Positions 24,288 through 35,790 of a stretch of 64,000 nucleotides of DNA are shown here, one piece after another (the stretch's first letter is position 1; each line of letters opens with the position of its first letter). Source of the stretch: Capitulum mitella (taxonomy: Eukaryota > Arthropoda > Thecostraca > Pollicipedomorpha > Pollicipedidae). The stretch covers positions 9,863,538-9,927,537 of the forward strand of contig CP099850.1 in the NCBI GenBank assembly GCA_030062745.1. The letters run 5' to 3'. Below the pieces are notes generated by a model that was given only the letters and a program-made list of their open reading frames with translations, had not been told where the DNA came from and searched no databases. Both the position numbers and the translations under genes were made by a program.

Positions 24288-27200
24288 CTGCAAAATGGAA
24301 AACGCGTCGCGTCAGCTGACCCTCGTCTAAAAGTGGAAAACCAGGGCTGGGAGGGGGGCGTGGAGGTGGGAGAGACGGAAGGGAAAACCAGGGGTGGGGA
24401 GGGGAAAGACGCACTGTTCCATTGCCAACCAGGCTCTTGTACTAGGAATGGATGCGACTTAAACTGCCAAAACCAGCCATTATTTTATCCGCGAGAAATT
24501 TATTACCCGGTTCTCGAGGTTAAGCCTCTGGTACTTCCGCAATAATTCAGTGCTGGGTAAAGTAGACGATATCCGATACTTCTGATGAAAACACGTCGCC
24601 GCCAGGTAAATTTTCGGCTCAAATCACTGAGTGGCGCTCACAGCAACATTTCCACTCAGACATGATTATCCTGAAGAATGCCTAAAGGAGAGTGCAAGCG
24701 ACCTTCTTTGACATTCCGATGCCTATGTATACGAGAAGACATGTTTTTTGTTGTTATTAGCCGCGGTTCTTGGCTTTGGTTTATCCCCAAAAAGGTATTA
24801 AAAGCAATGTAACTGTAGATGATGGGACTTAAAATCAGTGCCTTGGGACATTTAATAGTGAATAATTCCATACCTACTTGGGTATCTTAATTTTTCTGTA
24901 CCACAGCTTCGGTGATCGGGAGATCTTGGGCTCTGTACCTTACAGTCTCGTGGGGCATATTAGTTATATGTAAGCAGCACCAGCCTCGCCGTTAAAAATA
25001 ACTTTGGAATTGCTTAGATATTGGAGATGATGATTCGACAAGTCATTTACTCTTTAACGAAGGTTGACTTTCATTGGTCACGATTTTTTATGAACAAAAA
25101 CGCGTTTTGTTTGTTTGCCAGTTGCCTTGGCTGCTTTATATTGCCACCACCAACAAATTGAAAAGCACGATGTCAATTAGCGCCTTAAAACAAGGTAAAT
25201 GTTCTACCATGACGTCTTCGCACTTCCTAACATTTCTGAGGATGCCAGTCGAAATCCTCTAGAGGAGTTTCATGTTTCGGCGTATTGGTTAATCTTGCCG
25301 GTACGAAACGGACTGTAGACGCACTTAACACTCGCAAGTCTTCTTGCTTATCGAAGAGACTTGAATGCATTGGTTGGAAACGTTAAGTTTAAAAATACAA
25401 CTAGTATGCCATGTTAGTCGAGCTGGAGCTAAATCACCCCGGCTTTTCCACGTCAAGCGCAATCAACAGCTATATTGACCGCGAATACAGCTAAATTCAT
25501 TTTCCACGAGGTTCGCATCCAAATTTTAGACAGCACACCGACAGCGGCCGACTCCAAAACGCGTGAACAGAAACTGTCACATTCAAAGCAAGCGCTCAAT
25601 CCGCGAGTCCGTTCATGGTCGTGCCCGGGGCTTTGGCGGCAGTGCCGACTGAGCCACCCGGTCGCGGCCGAGACGCCCTCTGGTGGCGGTCGACTCGGGC
25701 CGGCTCAGCCCTTCCTGCCTCCTCCGAATCGTCCGCGGCTGCCGCCCGACCTGGAGACAGCAGGCCTCGTCACTCTTACGCCGCCGTCACGCCGCTGTCA
25801 CGTCGCTGTCGCAGGGCCGCGATGCTAGGGAGGCACGCGGCCGCGCGGGGATTATTCCGAAAAAGAACCACTGGCTCCGGTGATAAATATTAATGAATGG
25901 AATGTGGCTAGAACCTAACTTATTTCTTTTCATGTGCCGTTAATTGATGCTTGGGCTGAGACTTGCCGCTTCTACGCTGTCATGAAAAAACCCGTGGACG
26001 GTGTTACTCAAACTAATTTTTTAAAAGTATCTCGTTCTCCAACGCCAGGGAAGGTCATGTTGCAAGGGCGTCAAGAGAGTCCCAAAGCTGTGATTACTGT
26101 GACCAGATATCAGCATTTTCACGCATCATACATTGAGGACGGTTCCCTGTTCTTGCCATATGAGTATGAATGGGTCAAATAACGAATGTCGTAGCTTTAA
26201 ATAAACGAATAAACTGTCACCATCATTTGCTGCAGAATCAATGCTAAGTATACGATGGACTGCAGCTTGAAACGAACTCAAACACACAAAACTTGTTTTC
26301 TAGATATAAAGCATTACGCACGCGAACGATATCTGAGCTTCTTCACCCACGGTTACGAAAACGTTTCTAGAAATACGTGCACAAACCACGTATTTTTTTT
26401 AGCCCAGTTTGTTTGCCTGGGTGAAAACGCTTGTCTCCTGTTGGGCATTGCGTACGACGTCAAAGGACCGCAAGTTTAAATGTAAAACGGCTTACCTTCT
26501 TCTCCACCTTGTCTCCTGACTTTCGACAGCAGTGCTTTGACTTTTTCCTATCACCGCAAAGTTTCCTCCGCAAATGCTTGTTATCAAAAGATCTTTCCGT
26601 GGTGCTTTGGATTGCTGGTTTCCATAAATGCATTAACGTTTCTTTTTGGTTTACGCGATAAGGTTCTTGAGTCCTGTCTCAGTCCCGCCCGAAAAATTGT
26701 GTTTCACTGTAAGTATATTAAGTTGTGGAAGTAATTTGGGCATCAGGACGCGGTATTAAAGGCAGCTTAAGTGTCGTATACCACATTCCATACTTTTCCT
26801 TGTGCTCGGAAATAAGGGCATTTGCCCTAAAAACTTGGAAAATGCAGTTTTTGGGGGGTTGGGGAAAGGGTAGAAACCTAGGTCATAATGGTTTCATCTA
26901 GATTAATGGTGAGGGCTTTTCTTGTGTCAATTTTCCCGTTCACGCCATTGTCTGAGTGACGTATAATGCGGGAGGAAAGAACAGATCACTTTGCATCAAC
27001 ACAATTTTCAAGAGAGCTTTTGCCGTCTTCTGATGTTTTCAGCCACAGTTTGTCTCCACAAACATCTCGCATTCACCTGGAATGCTACAGTATTCTTCTG
27101 ACACTGCATGCGCATTTTTCACTTTCGCATTTGACACCACATCTCACGCAAGAAGAGTTTTAAAAGTTGCAATGGGCTAGAACGGCCTGTGAACAACTGG

Positions 27201-27754
27201 CCCCTTATTTAGCATTGCCTCAACTTTCCCTATTGCGTGAAACATGCTGAGCATTAATTAACGTTACTAGCTTTTGTCGCAAAGCAGTGGATGCACTTAG
27301 GTGAAACTGTCGCAAACATACCAAAGGAAAAATGAAATCAACGAAGATGCTGAGACTTGCGACTAGACGTTTGTGCAGGAGGCCATAAAACAGGTAGAGC
27401 TGCTTTCCCACCAACGACGATAGATATTAACACAAGCAGCATGACGATACGTAAAAGCGAAAGGCCTCTGTATAACCTACGATGGGCTTAACCCTATCAG
27501 TAAAAAAGGAAGGAAAAAGATCCTACCCAACGCACTCGCACATGCTCGTGACTCAGTCGCATCCTCTACAGACCATGTGAGTAGGAGCAGGTTTAAAACA
27601 GACATGGCTAGAGCCGTTTCTGTGTCATCGCTTTCTATGCAACACCCTAAGGCGAATGTTAAAATTTTCGAAAGTCGTTTGGACCGCCGCCCTACTTGTC
27701 CTAAGGGCTCCTACGCCGAAGCGCAGACACTTGCCCGATCTTTCCCGTTCGGTC
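24288..27754. other. Spacer between the paralogs; CpG-rich block at about 25600-25850
   Basis: No supported gene. Upstream exons of paralog B should lie here but I could not identify them. The CpG-rich block at 25600-25850 has no known protein in any frame and might be its promoter region. Confidence 0.35.
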
Positions 27755-28922
27755 TCACCTGCCCCAACTCCTGCTGCGAGTGCCGCTTGATCTACTCCTG
27801 CCCCAGCTGCTTCTTCTGCCGCTCTTTCTGGTGCTGCTGCTCCTCGAGCCGCTGCTGGTTCGGTATGGCTTCTGTGTGACCGGGTAGCTGGGGTTCAGGT
27901 TTCGGTTCTTGAACTCGGGCTTGCTGGTGCCGTAGTTGGGCTTGTGCGTGATCGGATATGAAGGCACCTGCGACGCCGGCCGCTGGCCGAACCCGTTGTA
28001 CGCGTTGTAGCTGTTGTAGCCGTAGTTGTTGCTGAAGCCGGGCGTCGCACCGAGGTTGTTAAAGTTGTTGAAGTTGGTGAACTTGCCGCGAGGGTTGCCC
28101 AGGGCGCCGTAGCCGCCGCCGCCGAGCGCTCCGAATGAGCTGCCGTAGCCGCCGTAGCCTGGGTACCTGTCGGACAAACGCGAAGAAGCTCTCAGAGGGG
28201 CTCCACGGGCCAACAGGGGATGATGCGTAAGTGAAACTCGATCGACGAACAGGAAACGACGCGTCGGTGGGGCTCCGCTGGTTGAAAGGGAACGACGCTT
28301 CAGTGCGATCCATTGTCCACCAGGGAACGACGGCCAGTGAGGCTCCATTGCCGTCTATGCTCCGCGGGAGCTTCAACTGATGGGAATGTGCATTCCGTGG
28401 GCGGGTCTTTTGGTCATGTGTTCCACATGATGATATTTTGTTTGGGAGACGGATGTGGGAAACATGGATGGTCCAGATCGTGATAAAAATTAGACGGACC
28501 GGACTTTGGTTTCGGTTGTTGTCGGCGAGCCAGGGTTTGTATTAGGGCAGGGCATCCGGGCAACAGTTGCTCAGTTGCTTTCATCGTGTTGTGTGCAACT
28601 GTGCAATGAAATGCCTTCCATCATATATAGCAGTGTGGCTGCAAATGATAACATCTACATCACTATATTTTTCTGTCCCTTTGCCAGTCTTTACAATCTC
28701 ATATGGCAGTCAAAGCTTCCAATCATTTACTTACCCGTATACTTTCCCAAGCTTTTGCTTGTTCTTGTAGTGCCTGTAGAGACCGTAGGCGCCCCCGAGC
28801 ATCATGAGCTGGGTGAACGAAGGTCGATGGAAGCCCAGGTGGTAACCGTGGTGGTGCACGTAATCGCCGTACCGCCGCGAATAGGACCGAGTCGACTCGT
28901 CCCGGTAGGCGTCGCGAGCAGG
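27755..28922 (-). CDS. Gly/Tyr/Asn-rich protein with Arg/Ser tail, last two exons (paralog A)
   Basis: Two exons, 28735-28922 and 27755-28166, join in phase 2 with a perfect GTAAGT donor and give 199 residues. The first contains a His/Tyr stretch (DYVHHHGYHLGFHRPSF) and a short hydrophobic segment QLMMLGGAYGLY. The second is low complexity: YPGYGGYGSSFGALGGGGYG, then FNNFNN and YNSYNAYNGFG. Then come PSYPITHKPNYG and PSYPVTQKPY, and an Arg/Ser tail ending in TGA. The final GGCAG|GTGAGA could also act as a donor, but the stop aligns with that of paralog B. An upstream phase-0 exon, probably with the start and a signal peptide, is missing. Function unknown; a secreted structural protein is plausible. 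Confidence 0.7.
28599..28633 (+). repeat. 35-nt block shared with 23553-23587 (inverted)
   Basis: Identical but for one base to the minus strand at 23553-23587, lying here inside the intron of paralog A on the opposite strand. The two flanks do not match well, so this looks like a short transposed or captured fragment. Confidence 0.7.
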
Positions 28923-29107
28923 CTGAAGACATTGGCCAGAACGGTTATTTTCACCCTCTTTGCACACCAGTCACAATTTCGCTTCTACACCCTTTCGGTC
29001 ATGTTTTCTGAAGCGTAGGACGTTTCTACACGTTAAAAATAGGACGGCGATACGGATTTTTGCTCGTCTGTCCTAAAGAGGGCGCTTCCCAATAGCGACA
29101 GAGCCGG

Positions 29108-32100
29108 CTAGTCGTCAGATCGTTGTGGTCTCCGCACGCAGGCCGTGAACGTGGTCTCGCTGATTTCACGTTTGATTGGGGAATGTGTAAGGCATCCCTG
29201 AAATGGAACAAAATAATATTTTAGTCTTATATGGGCCTGCGACGGAAACCACTGAGTCTCTTTTGGACTGCCGTTGCCTCTCAGCAGGATTTCATAACTG
29301 TCCCTACCTGTCCGTAGCTCGATTCTACTGGCTCCGACCAGGGCACGACGTAGCTGTTCTTTGTCAGAAGCAGCTCGGTCCTGTTGAAGTCCTCGTGCCC
29401 CATGATCAGGTACTCCCTGTCGGACCAAGGCGGCTTACATTAATGACTTTATCCCTGAGCTGAATTTTAAGAACGCCGTATCCATCTTGGCCTGTGGAAG
29501 GGTACGACGTCAATGGTGCCTGCTGAGCATCGGTGTAAAACCCGAAGGAGATGTGACCGAATGGATCACGGCTCACCCCAGGACGCCCAAGGCTGGGCAG
29601 AAAATTGTTCCTTTTATTCCCGAAAGGGGGGATTCGCCCCCCTGAGATCTCGAGGACTACACATCTGATTTCATCGTAACATACGGCAATCAGTTTACCA
29701 TGACGTGACATACATTTTTTACGAAAGAAACTCTCAGAATCTTGAAAGGGGTGAATACAGAGGGAAGAGTCAAAACTGGGGTATTTTTGACTTGTTTGAA
29801 CTCCGTTATTCATTGGCCGACTTTGATGCAATTGGCATGAATCAAGAGCTTATCAGGAAGACTTTTTGCATCGGCCCATATGTTTGAAATTTTGAGAAAA
29901 TTCAGGGGCGTTGACAGAGTTCTGAAATTTGGAGGAATGTTTCCTTAAGAAATGGGTTAACATTAAAGTTTAGTTTCTTTAGCCGTTACTAGTCATGTCA
30001 TGCTTAAAAGCACGAACAGCATCACATTGTTTTTTTTTATAATGTTCGCGTAGGCGGCGCCAAGGACAAGAAAAGGGGAAATGACATGGTCACATGTTTA
30101 TCAGGCCAGCTTACGACCTTTGGCGTCAGATGACCTCAGATGACCTCAGATTCACATGGAATAACCTTGAGTGCATTTCATGGTGTGTTCCAAAAACGTT
30201 CTCATTATTTGGATTCTCTATATTTCTTGTTTATGGCTGTCGTGATATAGGGTACACGCACAGACATTTTAGGTCATAGCTCCGTGATCCGACCTGTCGT
30301 CAACCTGAAACTTGGTATATATGTAGGGGACACTCTTCGAAACCATACATATACCCCGATTTTTTTTATTTCGAAAATAAGCGTCAAAAGCGTTTATATA
30401 AAACCTAATTTTGACTTCTGAGCTTGACCTGACTATATCAACTAGCCTCATATTAGCACAATTATTTTTATATGCTTGCCCAGTTGTTTACCTTTGCGTC
30501 CTTATAAAGTCTTAGACTCTATCGTGAGGACTTAATATTTGGCAGCCATTTTTCGTTTACCTTCAGCAGTGTCAAAAATGACTTGAGGTTCCTCCCAAAA
30601 ACATGGCCTGGCTCCGCCCCTAAACAAAAAAAGAATTATAAGATTTTGACGGAGTACGTAAAAGGTAGGAAAAGCGACCGGGTCTCCTGAAGCTGCTTCA
30701 AAAAACCTGGCAATGGCGAGCAAAATCCGGAGCTAGCGGGAGGGGTAGGATTTAGCTCCCCTCGCCGGGAATAGGGTTAAGGCATCAAAAGTCCACACCA
30801 GGAACGTTTGGTATGTTGGTGATTTGACTAAAAAGGTATATTTTTATCGCATCGCCTGGCCCCCAAAAGAGATTTGGTCCCCCAAGACGGCCGACTGGTT
30901 CCGTCCTGGCGAACAGTATCATCTTCTTTGAGCGATGAAAGACATTTGTCACGAGTGATGGAGTGAATGGAAGAACGCACAAAACACGAAACATATTTTC
31001 AGTGACATCAATCTTTTGCACATAACATTTGGACTATTTCGTTTTTTTTTAGTCTTCCGTATAGCAGAGTCCTAAATTTGTCCTACTATGTGTGCTACAG
31101 AAGTTGAGAGAGGGCAGAGAAGTCTGATTAGCTCGAAATATTTGAACGCAGACAGAAAATATGCCGGGAATACTGACTTGCCGGACTCCAGCTCCGGACA
31201 CTTGCAGGATGTGTTGGTGCGGATGAAGCTGATGTTGTTGCGCACGAGCTCTACGATGCCTTCCCGGTAGATGTCCAGCACGGTGACGCTCAAGATAGAT
31301 GGGAAGTGGGATGGCGCAAATCCCTCCATGCGTGCCTTAATCGCTGCAGGGACAAGGTTGACCTGGTAATACGTTATATAAGAAATACATTATTTCGGAT
31401 GGCTTACAAGCCTCTAAAAGAACAATGCAGTAATCTTACGAGGAAGGTTCTTAAACCGTATTTCCAACAAATATAGTAGGAATCTCACGGCCAGTTGCAA
31501 AGTTTCCTGGTCCCGTTCAACAACCTGAGAATAGCACGTCCATGCAGCTCACAGTGATGGCAATCAACAGTCATCACTACGTGGAACAACTGGCCATCGC
31601 GGCTTTAAATAATAGGAGCTCATAGGTGCTAAGCTTATAGCGATCGCAGCTGACAGGAATGGAAGCTTACAGTAATCGTAGTCCCGATTGTCCATGAGCT
31701 TTGTCGTTGGCTTCTCTGGCTGGTGCTTCTTCAGGCAGTGACAATTATCTGCAAACAAGACAAGGAAAAATCCGGTTATTTATGACTTGAACACGTGACA
31801 GCCATCTTTCCAAATGGTGAACTGGGCCAGCTCAGAGCCTGCTACTTAAGAGAGTGCTGAAAACGACATAGGTCTTATTTGCAAACTTCTGTCGCAGTGC
31901 AAGTACCCGTTTTCATAGGAAATCATACACAAAAAGGCACATCTGTATTTGTAAAACGCATCACATACGTAGATTTGGCATGTTTTGCTATGCTGTAAAA
32001 TGTCACTCACGTCATTTCCTTATATCAAAGATGTCTTCTAATATTTCTATCGAGGTTTCACTGAATAAATTTTGCCACATGGACGGTCAGAAGCCCACCA

Positions 32101-35100
32101 AGTGATCAGCTTCTGTCAGTCCATGTGACGAACTACAGTGCTGCTTTCGTCGCTGGAAATCCGTGATAAACCATCAGCATAAAAAGGCATACATGAGAAT
32201 CCCAATGACTGCAGGCCGCTGTCGGTGCCCGTTTGTGATGCGTAAGTAGTGCCGGCGAGCGGAGGACCATCTCTCTGTGGGCAAAGGCAACAGCGGCTGC
32301 ATGCCAAGCAGGACGGAACGGTGCAGCCAGGCAGGCCGTGCAGCCGCGTCCGAGAGGCACCCCTGAGATGACCAGCTACATCTGGCGGACTTCTGCTCTC
32401 ATCGTGGAATCGTTCTCAACCGTAGTTCGTGGACATCCGGCTGGTAATGCTTGGATAGGTGGCGCATACGCCGGTTTTTGTGGGTGATTAAGCAGTTCTT
32501 TTCGCAATCCTACCGAAGAGCACAGTCCCGATTACCTTCTGCCTGATCATTCGCACGATTTGCATATCTGAGAAAAAGTACGAAAGTTGCTGCGGACTGC
32601 ATGCAGCTTTGCTATTATATAATTTCCCGGCATTGGATAAGGATTTTCATTTAAAATGCTTGAATGATAAATAGGGATATAATATAACGGCCGAGCACTA
32701 AAATTTGACACAAATTTGAACGTACGGTAACTCCACAATCACCGCACGTGCAAATAACTATCATCGCGTGGAAGCTTGTCAATTTTTTGTGTGATTATGA
32801 ATTTATTGAGTTCCCCCTACGATCTTTATCATGGCGGCCAAGCAGAAAGATGTTCTGCGAGAGCAGATGGCAGAGTTGAATGAAAATCACCGCGAGCTTC
32901 GTAAGCTTTGAGACATTTCATGGCCAGGAATATGCCTCAAAGGACACGCTATAATGTCCTTAAGAATTTTGAGATGGATATTTCACTCTAAAGAATGGTT
33001 GGTTCTGGCGGAAAAGCGAAGGAAATGAGCAGCAGTTTATTACAGGCAAAGAGTACAACAGGCAACAGGCAAAGAGGCAAAGAGTAAGGCATATACAACA
33101 GGCAAAGAGTAAGCTGATGTCTCGACACGAAAACTGCCCCGATGTTTTGGGATTTCCCTAGCTTACGTGAACAAAATACTAAAAAAGAAAGGTGTGACCT
33201 AGCGGAATAGAAAACCCGCCCCAGAAGTGACAACAAGGCAGGTGGAAACCCGAAGGAAGATATTAAGCAAGGTGGCGTGCCACCTGATGTCACCTGCTGA
33301 CCGCCGGGCGGTCGGCGGGTGAGAAAGGAGACAATATTCCCGAAAATCGATGCTTTTCCACATCTGAACACGTCGCAAATAACCCCCAAGGTTTTTTCTG
33401 TTCTAAGAACAAGTTCTCAAAAAGATCATGTTGCGTCTTGCCATGTTTGTGCCATGCCACGCCATGCCATGCCGCGCAGTTCGTCACAACCGTTTTCTGC
33501 GAAAGCAGAGGCGTACGCAGGAAGCTGGGAAGCAACGTCAGGCGAACATCTGAAGGGAAGGATCCGACAGAACATCTGCATCACTTGCAATTTTTATATA
33601 AGGGATGGCAAAACATGCCTATCTAAGCGCATTTGAATTTCATGCCAAATTTTAGTGCTCACCTGTTACCGTGTCAGCAAGCAAAAATACATTCAAGGTC
33701 TGCAAATCTGGCGCACTGATAACTTTCATGCATTATCCCGTTGAATATCACCGCATCAAAATGCCGTCATAGTCATGAATTCGACATCGGAACTCACTTC
33801 GCCAGTAAATTCATTGCTTCGCTTTGGATTTACTTCAACGTGAGGTGCGCAACACAAGGTCAATAGCCACGCCACTTTAAACTGTACGGTTGCAACATTC
33901 TAAGAGCACGGACATGGGGAAAGCCTGAGGACCACTGACAACTTTGAGGCGAATATTTACATGCAACGCAGTGCAGTTAATGAGAGGAAACGATGCTCTC
34001 CCCTCGATGGCAAAAGCGGGGAATGCTGTTGCTTCCCGCCGTTTCTACGCAGTGTTTTATTCATTGCGGTTTGATGACGTCATCGGCGACCTTGTAACTC
34101 TTCATCGTTGGGAATCCCTGGCTACGTAGAATGCATCAGCGACTCATGTACCATCATCATCGTAGAACGCCCGAAGGGGTACGAAAACTCCAGGCGCAGC
34201 GCAGTTAACATGACCTCGGACCCCTCGTCGGTACGGGAACCCAGGTGAGGTTTCACTGACGCTGAGTCGTCGTTTTACAGAATGCTTGTGACGAGAAAAT
34301 GTTCATGGGGTTGCCATTTTTTCGAACTGCTGTCCTCGCAGGCCGAACTCCTGACCAAGACAACATTCCTCAACAGGCGTGACATCTGGGCGTACATGGA
34401 CAAATAACAGCCCGAAAAATAATGGCTGAATTGACTTCAATTGACTTCTACGATGCAACTGTCCCCTGCCAAGCGTATGGGCTAAAGCTGACCCAAGACT
34501 GATCATTGGGCCACAGCTGACGCTACCTGACCTCTGGGCCGCAACTGACCTTGAACTGACCTTTGAACCTCAGCTGATCTTACCCGACATTTGGGCTGCG
34601 GCTAGCCGTGAATTAGCCTCTGAACCGTAGCTGACCTCGATGTGACCTCTGCGCCTCAGTTGGCTCTGAACTGACATCTTGGCTGTAGCTGGCTACGAAC
34701 TGACCTTTGAGCCACAGTGGACTCTACCTGACCTCTGGGCTACGGCCAGCCCTAAACTGACTTCCGAATCGCCGCTTACTCTGAAGTGACCCCTGGGTCG
34801 CAGCCGACCCGGAACTGACCTCTGGGCGTGAGTGAGGTCGGCGTGAGGCAGGGCGACGAGTCGCCCTCGCGCGGCATCAGGTCGCAGTCGGGCCAGGCTT
34901 CCGTCACGTTGTACATGAGCAGCAGGCCGTAGCAGCGGTCACGTGCCCGCTCGCACACGTGCCGACAGGGCGCCGGCGGCCCGGCCAGGCCGTCCAGGCA
35001 GGGCGGCGCCAGCGCGCTGCACAGCATGAACGTGTAGTGGCCGAAGCAACCAGAGTCCTGCAGCTCAGACAGCGGCTCCAGCGCCAGGTTCACCTCGCCC

Positions 35101-35243
35101 TGCGACGTGTGGCCCAGCAGGTTCGGCAGCCGCGTGTCCTCGTACGGCATCCGCTGGCAGAACGGCACCTTCATCTTCTCGCATTCTCGGCCGCGCGCGG
35201 CCGGCGCCGCCGCCGCCAGCAGCAGCCAGGCCAACAGACGCAT
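29108..35243 (-). CDS. Secreted Frizzled-related protein (Frizzled CRD plus netrin-like domain)
   Basis: Five exons join in phase: 34820-35243, 31671-31748, 31178-31343, 29308-29416 and 29108-29197, giving 288 residues. Residues 1-18 are a signal peptide (MRLLAWLLLAAAAPA). A Frizzled cysteine-rich domain follows: CEKMKVPFC, MPYEDTRLPNLLGH, FMLCSALAPPC, PCRHVCERARDRC and WPDC. Then comes an NTR-like part: CHCLKKHQ, IKARM, a VLDIYREG beta strand, NTSCKCPEL and EYLIMGHEDFNRTELLL. This order and the CKCP/YLIMG motifs are typical of the sFRP3/4 (FRZB) group, which bind Wnt ligands outside the cell. The last exon (GCLTHSPIKREI...RRPQRSDD) lacks the usual Trp/Lys-rich end of the NTR domain and is the least certain. 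Intron 1 begins with a minisatellite and intron 3 holds a dispersed repeat. Confidence 0.88.
29620..30782. repeat. Dispersed 1.2-kb repeat, copy 1
   Basis: Collinear and in the same orientation as 56828-58052. Shared blocks include AACATACGGCAATC, a GCATGAATC(A/G)AGAGCT segment, CAGATGACCTCAGA, GCAGACATTTTAGGTCATA, AAGCTGCTTCAAAA, and the end block ATAGGGTTAAG. It lies in an intron of the Frizzled-related gene. No coding capacity is visible. Confidence 0.85.
34496..34815. repeat. Minisatellite (CTGACCTCTGGGCCGCAG-like) at the sFRP exon 1 donor
   Basis: About ten degenerate units of roughly 30 bp containing (A/C)CTGACCTCTGGGC and variants occupy the start of intron 1. On the minus strand the units read CCCAGAGGTCAGTTC, the same as the exon 1 donor at 34819/34820. 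Confidence 0.85.
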
Positions 35244-35480
35244 CCTTGCGGTGCGCGGGCGCGGGACGGACGCGACCGCGCGGACGGGCGGCGCGCGCCA
35301 ACTGCCGCGCCGCGGCGCCGCGCGCTGCGCGCCCGGAACCGGTTCGGAGCGGCGCCTCTGCCCGTATCGGGCCGCTCATCTTGGCGGCGGCCCTGGCCGG
35401 CCGGGACGCCGCTGTTGTTCCTGGCTCTGGAGGTGACCTCCGGCTCGGAGAGGACGGTCGCCGATAGGCGCGGGGCGCGG
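35150..35480. promoter_or_regulatory. CpG island around the sFRP start
   Basis: Very GC- and CpG-rich DNA covers the signal-peptide end of exon 1 and continues about 240 bp upstream. A promoter or 5' UTR of the Frizzled-related gene is likely by position; no TATA box was seen. Confidence 0.45.
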
Positions 35481-35503
35481 GCGAGAGAGCCTCTGAAGAA
35501 TGG

Positions 35504-35790
35504 CGGGGGGGGGGGGCGCAGCCTTATGCGAAAACAGGGGACCGTCTGGTATGGGGCAGAGGACAGCCTGTGTGGGACGGTGGCGGCCGGGTGTGCGACG
35601 GAGGACGGCCCGGTGTGAGACAGAGTATGGATTGGCGCGAGATAGACGGCGGAATGGTGTGGGGTCAGAGGACGGTCTGGTGTGGGGCAGAGGGCGGACA
35701 GGGTGTGGGACAGGGACGGACTAGTGTGAGACAGAGGACGCATTGGTGTGGGGTAAGAGATGGTCAGGCGTGGGACAGCAGGTCAATGCA
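35504..35790. repeat. Poly-G run and GTGTGGGACAGAGGACGG-like minisatellite
   Basis: A 13-base G run is followed by degenerate 25-30-bp units with GGACGGTCTGGTGTGGGGCA. The long Pro/His/Ser open frame across the minus strand is generated by the repeat. Confidence 0.8.

Noticed and set aside
23872-24414. 180-codon frame with PPPGDRSTL repeats
   Set aside because: It is a different phase of the same repeat DNA; the RRPFYPATT phase has a proper acceptor and a tail matching paralog A.
26496-26633. Basic 46-codon minus segment ending at a perfect GTAAGC donor
   Set aside because: Open length is not beyond chance, no signal peptide or family, and no partner exon; not enough for an exon call.
35171-35743. 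190-codon Pro/His/Ser minus frame
   Set aside because: Produced by the minisatellite at 35525-35790 and GC-rich exon 1 in the wrong phase.
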